Source: Methanobrevibacter thaueri (GTDB lineage Archaea; Methanobacteriota; Methanobacteria; Methanobacteriales; Methanobacteriaceae). From it: DNA of 64,000 bases. The first letter of the stretch is position 1. The number at the start of each line of letters is the position of its first letter. A program made the translations under genes and the position numbers. The stretch is from assembly GCF_003111625.1 (NCBI RefSeq), contig NZ_MZGS01000024.1, positions 1 through 64,000 of the forward strand, read 5' to 3'. The notes beneath the pieces are model-generated. The model ran no database searches. It was not told the DNA's origin and saw only the letters and a list, made by a program, of their open reading frames with translations. Shown here one piece after another: positions 35,476 through 44,648 of the stretch.

Positions 35476-36381
35476 CTAAGGAATACTATCTATAATAATT
35501 TGTGCTAAATTTTTCTTAACACCTAAACTATTCATTATTGTATTTGTAATTGTTACCTTATTAATTATTTGCTTTAATTGTGGTTCCAAATTTGAATCTT
35601 TATCATCAATAACAATATTATCTAAAAAGTCTTTGTATAAATCTGCAACACCGACTGATGAAACTTCAATGTCCAAAGCTTTCATGAACTTGCTTGCAGG
35701 ACCTGAAACCGCATCAGAACCTATGATTGGTGAAACTGCAATGACATAGGTGTCCTTAAGCGCTTCACGAACGCCTTCTAAAGATAATATCGGCAATATT
35801 GAAGTGATTGGATTTGATGGACCTATAATTACTGCCTTTGAATTCCTAATTGCATCGACAACCCCTTCGGACGGAGCCACATTGGAAAATCTCAAGTCAA
35901 GAACTTCAGGTTCTGACTGGTGCTTGATTAGGAAATCATGGAACTCCAGCTCTCCGATATCTGAAACGATTGTGATTTCAGAATCCTCTTCGCTCATTGG
36001 AATTATTCTGGATTCTATGCCCATGTTTTTCGCCTGAATCTCACATGCCCTTGCAAGGCCATACTTTTCCATCAATTGGGTTTTCTGGATTTTGGTTGCA
36101 CGGTCAATGTCCCCTATCCTCAGCAATTCGGGACATCCGATCTCAGCAAGCCTTTCATGGGTTATGAAGGTATCTCCCTTGACGCCATACCAGAACTCAT
36201 CATTGATCATGTCAGACATTGTGTATAATACAGTGTCAATGTCCGCTGAAACATAAACGCCTGAGAAATAGTCATTTTCCAAGGTATTGACAATTATAGT
36301 CAACTCCTTAGTGTCAACGATTTCCTTGATTCCTTGCAATAATTTTGGGGTCCCTGTTCCTCCTGATAAAACAGTAATCAT
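35476..36381 (-). CDS. cofD: 2-phospho-L-lactate transferase (F420 biosynthesis)
   Basis: CofD joins the lactyl- or PEP-derived phosphate unit to 7,8-didemethyl-8-hydroxy-5-deazaflavin, forming F420-0 or its dehydro form. The first residues VLSGGTGTPKLLQG bind phosphate, and IGPSNPITSILPIL and PIIGSDAVSGPASK are strong family marks. A GTG at 36390 overlaps the cofE stop, but the ATG at 36381 is correctly spaced from AGGTGAG. It is about 300 residues, the normal size. Confidence 0.93.
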   Translation of the reverse strand: MITVLSGGTGTPKLLQGIKEIVDTKELTIIVNTLENDYFSGVYVSADIDTVLYTMSDMINDEFWYGVKGDTFITHERLAEIGCPELLRIGDIDRATKIQKTQLMEKYGLARACEIQAKNMGIESRIIPMSEEDSEITIVSDIGELEFHDFLIKHQSEPEVLDLRFSNVAPSEGVVDAIRNSKAVIIGPSNPITSILPILSLEGVREALKDTYVIAVSPIIGSDAVSGPASKFMKALDIEVSSVGVADLYKDFLDNIVIDDKDSNLEPQLKQIINKVTITNTIMNSLGVKKNLAQIIIDSIP

Positions 36382-36390
36382 GATACTCAC

Positions 36391-37155
36391 CTATTTTCTA
36401 AATACATCTGCTGTTTTTGGCATTAAAACCGGTTTGATGTTTGAATCCACATTACGCAAATGGTCAAAACTGTCAAATCCGCGTATAATAACAACCGGCA
36501 GGCCCTCATCAGCCTGTCCCATTATAAGTGATGCTGCAGCAGACAATTCGTCGCAGGTTGCGATTTCGGTTGTTTCCAGTTCACGGCCGTATAAGTCTTT
36601 CTCTCCTACCCTTTTCCAGATTGGGGAAATTCCAGAACAACCTATGGCAGTTCCTATAGCTCCAAATCTGAAAGCCCTGCCTTGAGTGTCAGTGATGATG
36701 ACTGCAATTTCCTCACCGAACTCATCCTCTAAGAATTCACGAATCTCACGGGCGGACTTGTCGGCATCCTTAGGCATAGGGGTTGCAAGACCGTCACCGA
36801 CGTTTGACTCGTCAATGCCTGCATTTGCACAGACAAAACCTTGAGTTGTTTCAGTGATGATGAAATTTGGTCCAACACGAACAACCTCATTTGACTGGTC
36901 CAATATGGCCTGAACAATTTTTGGGTCTTTTCCTGCCTTTTCAGCCAATTCAATGGCTTCATCAGATGGAGTCAATTCATCCAATCTGATGAAATTCTCC
37001 TCGGCTTTGGAAATTAAGGTCTCAGCAATCAGAATTATGTCACCATGGACCAGATTGCAGCCCTGCTTTTCAATAGCCTCTTTAATAATAATTGAGATGT
37101 CACTGTTCCCATCAATAATGGGAATATCCTCTAAACCAAATAATTCAATACTCAT
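36391..37155 (-). CDS. cofE: Coenzyme F420:L-glutamate ligase
   Basis: CofE adds the first glutamates to F420-0 with GTP. The family marks are the N-terminal SIELFGLEDIPII, ETLISKAEEN, GFVCANAGIDESNV and VIITDTQGRAFRFGA, where the metal-binding acids lie. The frame could also open at the ATG at 37164. The second ATG gives the common N terminus MSIE. It lacks the bacterial FbiB C-terminal domain. The gene abuts cofD and so leads the F420 operon after purO. Confidence 0.92.
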   Translation of the reverse strand: MSIELFGLEDIPIIDGNSDISIIIKEAIEKQGCNLVHGDIILIAETLISKAEENFIRLDELTPSDEAIELAEKAGKDPKIVQAILDQSNEVVRVGPNFIITETTQGFVCANAGIDESNVGDGLATPMPKDADKSAREIREFLEDEFGEEIAVIITDTQGRAFRFGAIGTAIGCSGISPIWKRVGEKDLYGRELETTEIATCDELSAAASLIMGQADEGLPVVIIRGFDSFDHLRNVDSNIKPVLMPKTADVFRK

Positions 37156-37190
37156 AATAATCATCTAAAACAATTAAAAAAAAAGAAAAA

Positions 37191-37817
37191 TTATGGATTA
37201 TAGACATCAATAGTCCATTCTCCATCAAAAACAGCAGCACAAGAGGTTACCGGTTTTTCATAGTTGGCAAAAACACCTTCATCAAAAATATATTTTGCAG
37301 CTTCGGTTGATGTTTTGGCTTCGAAGTCAACCTTATCAGGCACCTGACTGCCGTAAGTTGAAATGAATGCCGCTTCACCAAATGGCACTTCTTCAACTAA
37401 TATTTTTTTATCGTTGACAATACCTATGTAACATTCATATTTGTCCTCTTCGGCATTGGCTGTTACAACAGCGGCTATCCTTGGAGTGTTATAGTCATCC
37501 TTTTCATAATCCATGGTAAGCAATGAATATGCAAGAGCATCCCTGATATTCATCCCTACAGCCAATTTATCTGCTATAACGTCGGTTTGAGATCCATTGG
37601 ATACAACAGCCTTGTCATCGACGATGCAAACACTATTGTATGCTATATATGGGCTCTGGTAGATATCATTTTCAAAACCTTCTTTTGGAACAATAGATGC
37701 GCTATCATCAAATCCTAAACATCTCCTATTTGGAAATGACCTGCTTGATACCCTATAAGCTACAAAAGGTTTACCTTCACTATTCATACCACTTGATAAA
37801 ATTCTTCCTGTATACAT
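37191..37817 (-). CDS. purO: IMP cyclohydrolase, archaeal PurO
   Basis: PurO closes the purine ring of FAICAR to IMP in archaea that lack PurH. The 208-residue protein shows the family start [34 protein letters not shown] and a long central sheet. GAGGA lies seven bases before the ATG at 37817. The upstream ATG at 37823 has no room for a ribosome site. It lies between exbD and cofE on the same strand. Confidence 0.92.
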   Translation of the reverse strand: MYTGRILSSGMNSEGKPFVAYRVSSRSFPNRRCLGFDDSASIVPKEGFENDIYQSPYIAYNSVCIVDDKAVVSNGSQTDVIADKLAVGMNIRDALAYSLLTMDYEKDDYNTPRIAAVVTANAEEDKYECYIGIVNDKKILVEEVPFGEAAFISTYGSQVPDKVDFEAKTSTEAAKYIFDEGVFANYEKPVTSCAAVFDGEWTIDVYNP

Positions 37818-37831
37818 TTTCATTCCTCAAA

Positions 37832-38245
37832 TTAAACTTCTGGACGTTGGACAGCTTGGTCAACGGAAATTCCTGGAGGTGTTTCAATCACGATTTCACC
37901 AGGTTTAATAATGACTTGTCCTTCATCAATCACTCTTGCTTGAACACCAACTGCACTGCCCGCTATCGCATCCGACCGGTCTTGGCCGTTAACTGTAACT
38001 TTATGCAAGTTAGCAACAGGCACAACATAATATTCCTGGTCACCGGAAACATCAGTGACATTAGGCTTTCCAGTGCCCTGATCTAAATCGTCGGCAGTGT
38101 CAGCTTGAACATCAGTAGCTGAAAAATTACTTGTAACAACTAAAAAAATCATTATTGTGAAAAGAATATCAATGAAAGGAACTAAATTAATACTAGGTTT
38201 TTGATCCAAAAACTTCTTTTTATGTTTTCTAACATCAATAGCCAT
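37832..38245 (-). CDS. exbD: ExbD/TolR family protein
   Basis: The 137-residue protein has a short basic N terminus, one membrane span near 20-45 holding the proton-conducting Asp in LVPFIDILFTIMIF, and a soluble extracellular domain ending in PGEIVIETPPG. With the adjacent ExbB/TolQ protein it should form a proton- or sodium-driven motor. AGGTGATTAG precedes the ATG. The organism has no outer membrane and no TonB gene is seen nearby, so its partner is unknown. Confidence 0.87.
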   Translation of the reverse strand: MAIDVRKHKKKFLDQKPSINLVPFIDILFTIMIFLVVTSNFSATDVQADTADDLDQGTGKPNVTDVSGDQEYYVVPVANLHKVTVNGQDRSDAIAGSAVGVQARVIDEGQVIIKPGEIVIETPPGISVDQAVQRPEV

Positions 38246-38253
38246 CTAATCAC

Positions 38254-39093
38254 CTATTGTTTTAGCTTACTTTCAGTAATTTCAGCGTTAACATTACATT
38301 TCTCTAAAATAATATTCGCAATACTTTTATCCAGCATACTTGGTTTAAACGAAACCTTGATATTGGCATAAGGATCAGATATCAGTCTGGTATTTACAAC
38401 ACCTTCCGCTTCCTGTAAAGCTTCAAGCGCACATTCCACATTGGAATCTACCCTAACCTTAACTACTGCATAACCCCAATTGGTCATTTTTGTAGCAAGT
38501 TCAATCTTATCCATTTCCGCTTCGATAAGCCCTTGGATGTAAGTATATGTAGGCAACAGCACAATGGCCACTAAAAGACCCATAATTGTGGTAGTTAAAG
38601 CAACATAAATACCTTCAGCCATTGCTGCAGAATCAGGATGAACTCCTAATGATTTGAAAGTCATCCAGATACCGATAACAGTACCAATCAAACCTAAAAA
38701 CGGAGCAAGTTCTGTGATTGTCTTGATGGTGCTTAAACCTTTGGTCATCTTAGCAACCTCAACAATGAAAATCTGCTCCATACTTTCCTCTACTTCGGTT
38801 TTGTTCTTGTAACCGATTTTTAAGGTTTCTGAAATAATTTTAGAAATAGGATTTTTAAAACCATTAATTTGTTTTAAAGCTTCAACAGCTCCGCCCCTTT
38901 CCATAGAAGCAGTTACAACACCAAATATCTCGGTTGTATCAACTTTACTAATTTTCCTAAGATATGCGATTTTCCTTAATGCAATAATTAGACCATAAAC
39001 CCCAACGAAAAGAATTATGTATGTGATAATTCCACCTTGGGAAAATATGTCCACTATCCCATCAATGAACGGCATAATATACTCAACAATCAT
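38254..39093 (-). CDS. exbB: ExbB/TolQ/MotA family protein
   Basis: The 279-residue protein has three membrane spans (about 15-35, 115-140 and 155-180) in a cytoplasmic-loop arrangement typical of TolQ/ExbB, with LAPFLGLIGTVIGIW and the conserved ALTTTIMGLLVAI. It carries an extra soluble C-terminal domain of about 80 residues after the last span, with a ferredoxin-like VRVDSNVECALEALQEAEG section. AGAGGAT precedes the ATG and exbD begins eight bases after it ends. Confidence 0.88.
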   Translation of the reverse strand: MIVEYIMPFIDGIVDIFSQGGIITYIILFVGVYGLIIALRKIAYLRKISKVDTTEIFGVVTASMERGGAVEALKQINGFKNPISKIISETLKIGYKNKTEVEESMEQIFIVEVAKMTKGLSTIKTITELAPFLGLIGTVIGIWMTFKSLGVHPDSAAMAEGIYVALTTTIMGLLVAIVLLPTYTYIQGLIEAEMDKIELATKMTNWGYAVVKVRVDSNVECALEALQEAEGVVNTRLISDPYANIKVSFKPSMLDKSIANIILEKCNVNAEITESKLKQ

Positions 39094-39189
39094 TTTTATC
39101 CTCTTTAAGTATTATCTTGAAAATTGTTTTATAAGAATATTATATAAATTCATATACTTAAATATTATTTAAAAAAAATAGTTTTAAAC

Positions 39190-39804
39190 TCATTTCATTT
39201 TAGCAACAGTGTTCCAGGACCTTCTCACAAAATCAGGCATCTCATCATATGTATAATTCTCAAGGAATTTTTTGGTTGTTGGATCGGACGGATAACCAGA
39301 ACCGATACCACCTTGCTTGATAAATTCCTTATTGATTTCAGCTATTTGAGCATCCCTTTCGGCCTTGGCGATAATGGATGCCGCACCAACCTGAATGTAA
39401 GTGTCATCTGCCTTGTGTTCTGCTATAACGTCAAAACCTGTGTCCTTTCGCAGATTTTCCTGGAATCTTTCAGCCTTAACATCCACTGCATCAACAATGG
39501 CCCTTTCAGGTTTCATTCTTAAAATAAGTTCTTCCATTGCATTTTTCTCTATCTCATTGAGATTAATGCCTTCTGCCCTCATCTCATCAATCTGGCGGGC
39601 AGTGATTATAATCATGTCATATTCAAACATTTTCTTCAGTTTACGGGATAAGATAGTACGTCGATTAGGAGTCAGCCTTTTGGAATCCTTAACGCCCATT
39701 CTACTGAGTACCTTTTCCATTTTTTCAGGAACTATAACTCCTGCAATAACCATAGGACCTAAAACAGACCCTCTGCCCGCTTCATCAACACCTAAAATAT
39801 CCAT
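39190..39804 (-). CDS. rnhB: Ribonuclease HII
   Basis: RNase HII cuts RNA in RNA/DNA hybrids and single ribonucleotides. The first metal residues are in GVDEAGRGSVLGP at the N terminus, and the others in IVDAVDVK, AEHKADD and AKAERDAQI. GSGYPSDP near the end is a family mark. The ATG at 39804 gives the usual MDILGVDEAG. The TTG at 39813 is an alternative. There is no ribosome site, and the start lies right after the T tract of the MreB-like gene's hairpin. A short hairpin and eight T follow the stop. Confidence 0.93.
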   Translation of the reverse strand: MDILGVDEAGRGSVLGPMVIAGVIVPEKMEKVLSRMGVKDSKRLTPNRRTILSRKLKKMFEYDMIIITARQIDEMRAEGINLNEIEKNAMEELILRMKPERAIVDAVDVKAERFQENLRKDTGFDVIAEHKADDTYIQVGAASIIAKAERDAQIAEINKEFIKQGGIGSGYPSDPTTKKFLENYTYDEMPDFVRRSWNTVAKMK

Positions 39805-39826
39805 AAAAATCAATAAAAAAAAGAAG

Positions 39827-39852
39827 TGAAATAAAAAGTTAATTTTATTTCA
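39827..39852 (-). terminator. Hairpin over the stop of the MreB-like gene
   Basis: Perfect 10-bp arms TGAAATAAAA and TTTTATTTCA with a 6-base loop. The TAA stop is in the left arm on the minus strand. Eight T follow, directly before the RNase HII start. Confidence 0.7.
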
Positions 39853-40918
39853 TAGCCCTAAGACGGACTTCAGGTTCTAAAGCTAACGGCTCTGCAGCAA
39901 CGATTGCAGTACCTTTTGCCACAACAGTCATTGGATCTTCTGAGATTTCCACAGGAATAGAGATTTCATCGAAAATCCTTTCTTTCAATCCACGGAGTCT
40001 TGAACTTCCACCTACACAGACGGAATTGTTATAAACACCCATCATTAATTCCGGAGATAATCTTTCGAGGATTACGTTTAATCCGTCAACGATTTGTTGC
40101 ATGTATGGTTCGACTGCGTCTGCAACGAGCATTGAATCAATGACTACTTTTTTAGGCCTGTTGGTTTCCAAGGATTTACCGATAACTTCAACACTTAAGT
40201 TTTCGATTTGTTCTGAACTGTGTACCATACCAACTTCAATTTTAGCGGATTCCGCATCATGAATACCAATAGCTACATCATATTTTTCTGCTACAAGTTC
40301 AACAATCTTGTTATCGATATCGTCTCCACCACATCTAACGGTTTCAATATCATTAATGCCTCCGAGGGAGATAATCACAATATCAGTTGAACCTGCACCA
40401 ATATCTATAACCATGGTACCGTTTGGTTCTGCAATAGGCAATCCTGCACCAATAGCAGCAGCTAATCCTTCACTGATTACTAGAATATTTTGTGCACCAG
40501 CTTTTCTGCCGATTTCTTCAGCCGCATTTTTTTCCACTTCGGATGCGTCTCCTGGAATACCTATGACAATTCTTCCTACGGTTTCGCCTTCATTTATACC
40601 GATTTGCATTGCTTTGATGAGTAATGCTTGTGCTTGTGCGACATTTTCAATTACACCTTTTTTCAAAGGCCTTACTGCTAGAATATCTTCAGGAGTTCTT
40701 CCGAGCATTCTTTTTGCTTCTTCACCAACAGCTAAAACTTCAGTTGGATCATCTTTTTTAACGGCGACCACTGATGGAATTTGATATAAATCAAATTTGT
40801 CTCCTGAAGGTTTTGCTATAACAGTGTTTAAAGTTCCTAAATCAATTCCTAAACTATTACTGATAACTTTAGTGTTTTCAGTTTCTGGTACTTCTTCCTC
40901 GTTTCCAAAAATATTCAT
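39845..40918 (-). CDS. MreB/Hsp70-like actin-fold protein
   Basis: The 357-residue ATPase has the actin-fold motifs: phosphate 1 LGIDLGTLNTVIA near 25-37, a phosphate 2 loop VIDIGAGSTDIVIIS and adenosine loop VCVGGSSRLRGL. RPLKKGVIENV is typical of MreB. Rod-shaped Methanobacteriales have such a protein, probably guiding pseudomurein synthesis. The first 22 residues are an acidic tail. GGAGGAT overlaps the stop of the upstream 212-residue gene, so the two are translated together. Confidence 0.85.
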   Translation of the reverse strand: MNIFGNEEEVPETENTKVISNSLGIDLGTLNTVIAKPSGDKFDLYQIPSVVAVKKDDPTEVLAVGEEAKRMLGRTPEDILAVRPLKKGVIENVAQAQALLIKAMQIGINEGETVGRIVIGIPGDASEVEKNAAEEIGRKAGAQNILVISEGLAAAIGAGLPIAEPNGTMVIDIGAGSTDIVIISLGGINDIETVRCGGDDIDNKIVELVAEKYDVAIGIHDAESAKIEVGMVHSSEQIENLSVEVIGKSLETNRPKKVVIDSMLVADAVEPYMQQIVDGLNVILERLSPELMMGVYNNSVCVGGSSRLRGLKERIFDEISIPVEISEDPMTVVAKGTAIVAAEPLALEPEVRLRAMK

Positions 40919-40920
40919 GA

Positions 40921-41559
40921 TTAATCCTCCGTTACAATATCTCTAAAATCGATAACGAAAATCTTATTAGATGTAGCTATACTTTGAACTTTTCCAACAT
41001 CACCATCATTATCAACGGACATTAAAATTGTAGACAATACAATTTCATTAGCATTGTAAAATGGTTTTAAAGCAGACTTAATGAAATTAGGCAATTTTAC
41101 CTCGTTATTTATATCAACATCAATGAAATTGGTGGTTTGAGATTCCTTTATGATTGCAAAAGGAATTTTGGACTTCTCAAGGACTGAGACAGTGCTTCTA
41201 ATAACATCATCAGGAGCAACCAGAACCATGATGTTCGGCTCTTGATTTAGATATTCTCTTGCAACTTCTACAAATGCTCCACCACGTTTGCGAGTCTCAT
41301 TTTTGAAATCGTTAAAGATTAAAGTGTTTCCATGAAGCATGATAAAATCGAATTTCTTATCCAATTTTCCTTCCTTAAGGACCACATGTTCCCTGAACAG
41401 TATTTTAACATTATGATTGGATGCAATGGCCTTGTAAGCCATGTCGTCAATCAAATCAACATTTCCTGCAATCACACACCAGTTTTTGACTATTTTATTG
41501 CTCCCATCTGATGATACTCTTGCAGCCTGTCTAAGAACACGTATATTATCTTCAATCAT
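40921..41559 (-). CDS. Conserved-looking protein of unknown function upstream of the MreB-like gene
   Basis: The 212-residue soluble protein appears alpha/beta, with alternating strands such as NWCVIAGNVDLI, DFIMLHGNTLIF, PNIMVLVAPDD and IPFAIIKES. The first half recalls a Rossmann or glycosyltransferase-like fold, but no motif allows a firm call. There is no signal peptide or span. Its gene ends three bases before the MreB-like start, so the pair probably works in one process. A phosphoesterase-like LHGNT element is the only hint of catalysis. Confidence 0.65.
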   Translation of the reverse strand: MIEDNIRVLRQAARVSSDGSNKIVKNWCVIAGNVDLIDDMAYKAIASNHNVKILFREHVVLKEGKLDKKFDFIMLHGNTLIFNDFKNETRKRGGAFVEVAREYLNQEPNIMVLVAPDDVIRSTVSVLEKSKIPFAIIKESQTTNFIDVDINNEVKLPNFIKSALKPFYNANEIVLSTILMSVDNDGDVGKVQSIATSNKIFVIDFRDIVTED

Positions 41560-41964
41560 TTAACTACTCGCAGTTTATTAATATAAATTATTCCCCAATA
41601 TAAACGGCAAATTTCAACAAAAATATTGAGTTAAATCAGAAAAACAATCCCAATTTGTCCAATAAATGTAAAATCTACTACGTTTATTTAAAGTCTAACA
41701 ATTAATATTTATTAAAAATATTATTATATATATTTTATCTTTTAATCGATTTTTTTAAAAAATATTGTTAAAAAAATAATTTTTACATAAATAAAGCATT
41801 AAATACCTTATAAAAACAAAAATTAAATAAGGAAATAAGCAAATAATAGAATATAAAAAGAATAACATAGGGATATTAAAAAAAATATTAATATATCAAA
41901 ATGCATTGGAAAACAAGCCAAAATTAATAAAAGATAAAATGTAATTTATTACTGGAGTTAAAAT
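41560..41964. other. 405-base very A+T-rich divergent spacer
   Basis: The spacer separates the MreB-operon start from the archaetidylserine synthase gene. It consists almost wholly of A and T runs, with TATA-like stretches around 41718-41740 and 41876-41900. I see no open frame of useful size, tRNA-like fold or repeat array. It should hold both promoters. The ribosome site of pssA (GGAG) is at 41954-41957. Confidence 0.5.
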
Positions 41965-42660
41965 ATGAGTAACATGGAAACAAATATGAAGAGTTTTATA
42001 GCAATATCCGACATCATATCATTACTGAATATGTGTTCAGGATTTTTAGCGATAATATGTTCAATAAACAAGAATTTTGAACTGGCTGCAATCCTGATGA
42101 TCATTGCAATCATATTTGACTCAATCGATGGTTGGGTAGCACGCAAAACAAACAGGCAAGACGATTTGGGATTCGGAAAAAACATTGATTCCCTATCAGA
42201 TGCCATTTCATTTGGAGTTGCACCTGCTATATTCCTATATAGCTGCATTAACACCACCCCAGGCATTAACCAAGTAATAGTGATTCCAGTCAGCCTAATG
42301 ATTGTAATCTGTGGCGTCTTAAGACTGACAAGATATAATGTAATTGCTGATAAAATCGATACCAAGGATTTCATAGGTTTTCCAATCCCTGGAATATCAT
42401 TCATTCTAGCAACATTCTATCTGACAGGACTGTTCAATCCTTATGTTGCATTGATATTGAGCATCATCGTTTCACTGCTGATGGTGTGCAATATCCAATA
42501 TCCGAAATTTGACAATATCCCATTGATTGCAATTTCAGCAGTTTTAATCCTGATATTGATATTGCAAATCAAGCTTGTCCTATTCAATGTCAACATTGCA
42601 GCGATGCTGCTGTTAGTGTTCTGCCTATACTACCTGATAATTAATTTAATTAAAAGATGA
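41965..42660 (+). CDS. pssA: Archaetidylserine synthase (CDP-alcohol phosphatidyltransferase)
   Basis: The enzyme joins serine to CDP-archaeol. The CDP-alcohol signature is complete: DSIDGWVARK followed by GKNIDSLSD, with all four metal-binding Asp residues. The 231-residue protein has about seven or eight hydrophobic segments. GGAG is eight bases before the ATG. The next gene follows after a 59-base gap that contains an unusual hairpin. Confidence 0.88.
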   Translation: MSNMETNMKSFIAISDIISLLNMCSGFLAIICSINKNFELAAILMIIAIIFDSIDGWVARKTNRQDDLGFGKNIDSLSDAISFGVAPAIFLYSCINTTPGINQVIVIPVSLMIVICGVLRLTRYNVIADKIDTKDFIGFPIPGISFILATFYLTGLFNPYVALILSIIVSLLMVCNIQYPKFDNIPLIAISAVLILILILQIKLVLFNVNIAAMLLLVFCLYYLIINLIKR

Positions 42661-42666
42661 GACACC

Positions 42667-42714
42667 TTACTCCTACTAATTAAATTAACCATCATTAACA
42701 CCATTTAGGAGTAA
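42667..42714 (+). promoter_or_regulatory. Hairpin able to mask a ribosome binding site
   Basis: TTACTCCTA at 42667-42675 pairs perfectly with TAGGAGTAA at 42706-42714 over a 30-base loop. The second arm contains the GGAG ribosome site of the gene starting at 42720. Folding would block initiation. Confidence 0.5.
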
Positions 42715-42719
42715 TAAAA

Positions 42720-43892
42720 ATGAATAGAAAACCAAGAGATCCATTACACCCTCGAGGTTTTGAGGAAACACAGGAATTGAGAAATCAAATTACAAGAGAC
42801 TTCCCGAAACCCAACAAAAAAGAAGAAAAAGATGAGTTATCACCATTAAAAAAGCTGAACCATAAGCTTGGAGTTTATCTCTCACCGAAAACCACTAGCA
42901 TAAGTGACGAGGAGAAAAAAAGGAAAATAGGAGTTATCATATCCACAATCATCATAATAACCCTAGTAGTTTCCGCATATTACTTTATAATATATGAACC
43001 AACACAGGAACAGCTGTCCATTGCAAAGACAACCAAGCTGAATGAACTGCATGACCTCTACTCAGGGGCATTGGCAACATCCCCGAACGCATTATTGCTC
43101 GAAAACAAGATAAATGATGCCCAAAGCCCTGAGGAAATAGAGACAATAAACATACTGACACCCGCAACAAAAGACTGGAAATCCTATCATAAAAAATCAA
43201 TTGGCTTAAACCAGGACAGATACAACAGGACAATGGCAGTATATGAAAACGAAAGCAAAAACACAATAATCCCAATATCCGAAGCGATGGAGATAGTGAA
43301 TGAAAATGACGCCACAATCCTTTCAAAAATTAAATTCGAAGAGCCGAACACAGTTTCAGTGCCGATACTTGTTTCAAGACTGCAGGCGGGAGCGGGACTC
43401 GTCAAGGTCGGCAGCGTTGTTGACATCTACACAAACTACAATTCAAGCGATGATAACTACACAACAAACAGCAGCGCACCCAAAATAAGCGGATGCACCG
43501 TCCTTTCAATCATGAGATATGAGGAAAACGGGGAAATCGATTCTGAATATTCAAAAACAAAAATGACAGTGAAGGGAAACGACACATATCCTCGGGAAAA
43601 CACTCGGGGCTTCTCATCAGATGTCCTGGAAATGATCAAGGGCGCAATTGTCAACGGATATGATGAGAATGAAACCTATAAAATGCTTGAAGACTACGGC
43701 GTCAAGCTGTCAAACTATGAAAGGGAAATCAATCTTGGAGACCTGGACGCTCAGTACATGCTTTTGATTGAAACCCCTCAGGAGAAGGTCAATTATGTTC
43801 TGAACAACATGGACAATATCGTTCTAACAATACCCACGTCCGAAGCTCCAGACTGGATGGTGAAGGAAATCAATTCAACATACCAAAATTAA
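42720..43892 (+). CDS. DUF515-like membrane-anchored exported protein
   Basis: The 390-residue protein has a polar cytosolic part (1-70), one membrane span near 72-94 and a large outer region with several Asn-X-Ser/Thr sites. The order fits the methanogen-specific DUF515 family. The segment around 200-245 (SVPILVSRLQAGAGLVKVGS) resembles a SAF/flagellar-basal P-ring-like domain used in pilus assembly. The gene is followed at once by a sortase gene, so the product may be a substrate, an anchor or a surface-assembly factor. A perfect hairpin covers its ribosome site. Confidence 0.62.
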   Translation: MNRKPRDPLHPRGFEETQELRNQITRDFPKPNKKEEKDELSPLKKLNHKLGVYLSPKTTSISDEEKKRKIGVIISTIIIITLVVSAYYFIIYEPTQEQLSIAKTTKLNELHDLYSGALATSPNALLLENKINDAQSPEEIETINILTPATKDWKSYHKKSIGLNQDRYNRTMAVYENESKNTIIPISEAMEIVNENDATILSKIKFEEPNTVSVPILVSRLQAGAGLVKVGSVVDIYTNYNSSDDNYTTNSSAPKISGCTVLSIMRYEENGEIDSEYSKTKMTVKGNDTYPRENTRGFSSDVLEMIKGAIVNGYDENETYKMLEDYGVKLSNYEREINLGDLDAQYMLLIETPQEKVNYVLNNMDNIVLTIPTSEAPDWMVKEINSTYQN

Positions 43893-43928
43893 GAAAAGTA
43901 TTATATTAGATTTGACAAATGAGATATT

Positions 43929-44648
43929 ATGAACAAGCCTACTATTTCAACAATTATCATTATTGTCTGTTTATTAATAATTGGATTGTACGCAATGGGG
44001 GAAGTGAATTACTTTTCTTCAAAAGTGGCCGTTGAAAGGAACATTGACAGCCCCAAGATAATAATCCCCTCAATCGGTGTTGATGAAAAAATAAACAACG
44101 AATCATTAAATCAGGGAGTTTTAAGCGATCCAGGACAGAACATCCCAACAGAAAACTATGTTGCATTATATGGTCACCGAACCCTTCAGGGCTCACCGTT
44201 CTTAAGATTGAATGAGCTTTCAGTTGGAGATTCATTTCTGCTGGAATGGCCGGGCGTCGGGGAACTGAATTACACCGTGGTTAGCAACACAATCGTTCCT
44301 GCAACTTTCGAGCTGGCTGACATAGGTGGAAACGGAAGCTACCTAATCACCTGCGACCCTATAGGATCCACCGAAAACAGGATGATTGTCCAAGGGGAAT
44401 TGGCCAGTAAGAATCCGATAAATACAACAATTCTTAAGAACAACCCTCAGGAATCAAATGCGCTGATAATTACAGTCATATTCCTTGTGATTGGATTGGC
44501 ATTCAGCTTTTTCTATCCAAAAGACAATAGGATATACATTCTGGCAACCGTATTAATCATAGCGGCGATACTCTTCTACTGCTGCATCAATCCAATCCCG
44601 TCAGAGATAATATATGAAAAGATAATATTCTTAAATGGAGGATTATAA
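43929..44648 (+). CDS. Sortase
   Basis: A 239-residue sortase-fold cysteine transpeptidase. The catalytic triad is visible: H83 in YGHRTLQ, C142 in LITCDP and R151 in TENRMIV. There is one N-terminal span (7-24), and two more near 178-196 and 203-220, so the enzyme domain faces outside, held at both ends. Sortases attach proteins to wall polymers or pili. In pseudomurein-walled methanogens they are thought to act on surface adhesins. GAGAT is the only ribosome-site-like sequence. Confidence 0.85.
   Translation: MNKPTISTIIIIVCLLIIGLYAMGEVNYFSSKVAVERNIDSPKIIIPSIGVDEKINNESLNQGVLSDPGQNIPTENYVALYGHRTLQGSPFLRLNELSVGDSFLLEWPGVGELNYTVVSNTIVPATFELADIGGNGSYLITCDPIGSTENRMIVQGELASKNPINTTILKNNPQESNALIITVIFLVIGLAFSFFYPKDNRIYILATVLIIAAILFYCCINPIPSEIIYEKIIFLNGGL

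Noticed and set aside
41560-41964. Very A+T-rich spacer as a possible replication origin
   Set aside because: No origin-recognition repeats, no Cdc6 gene nearby and A+T richness alone is usual for promoters in this genome.
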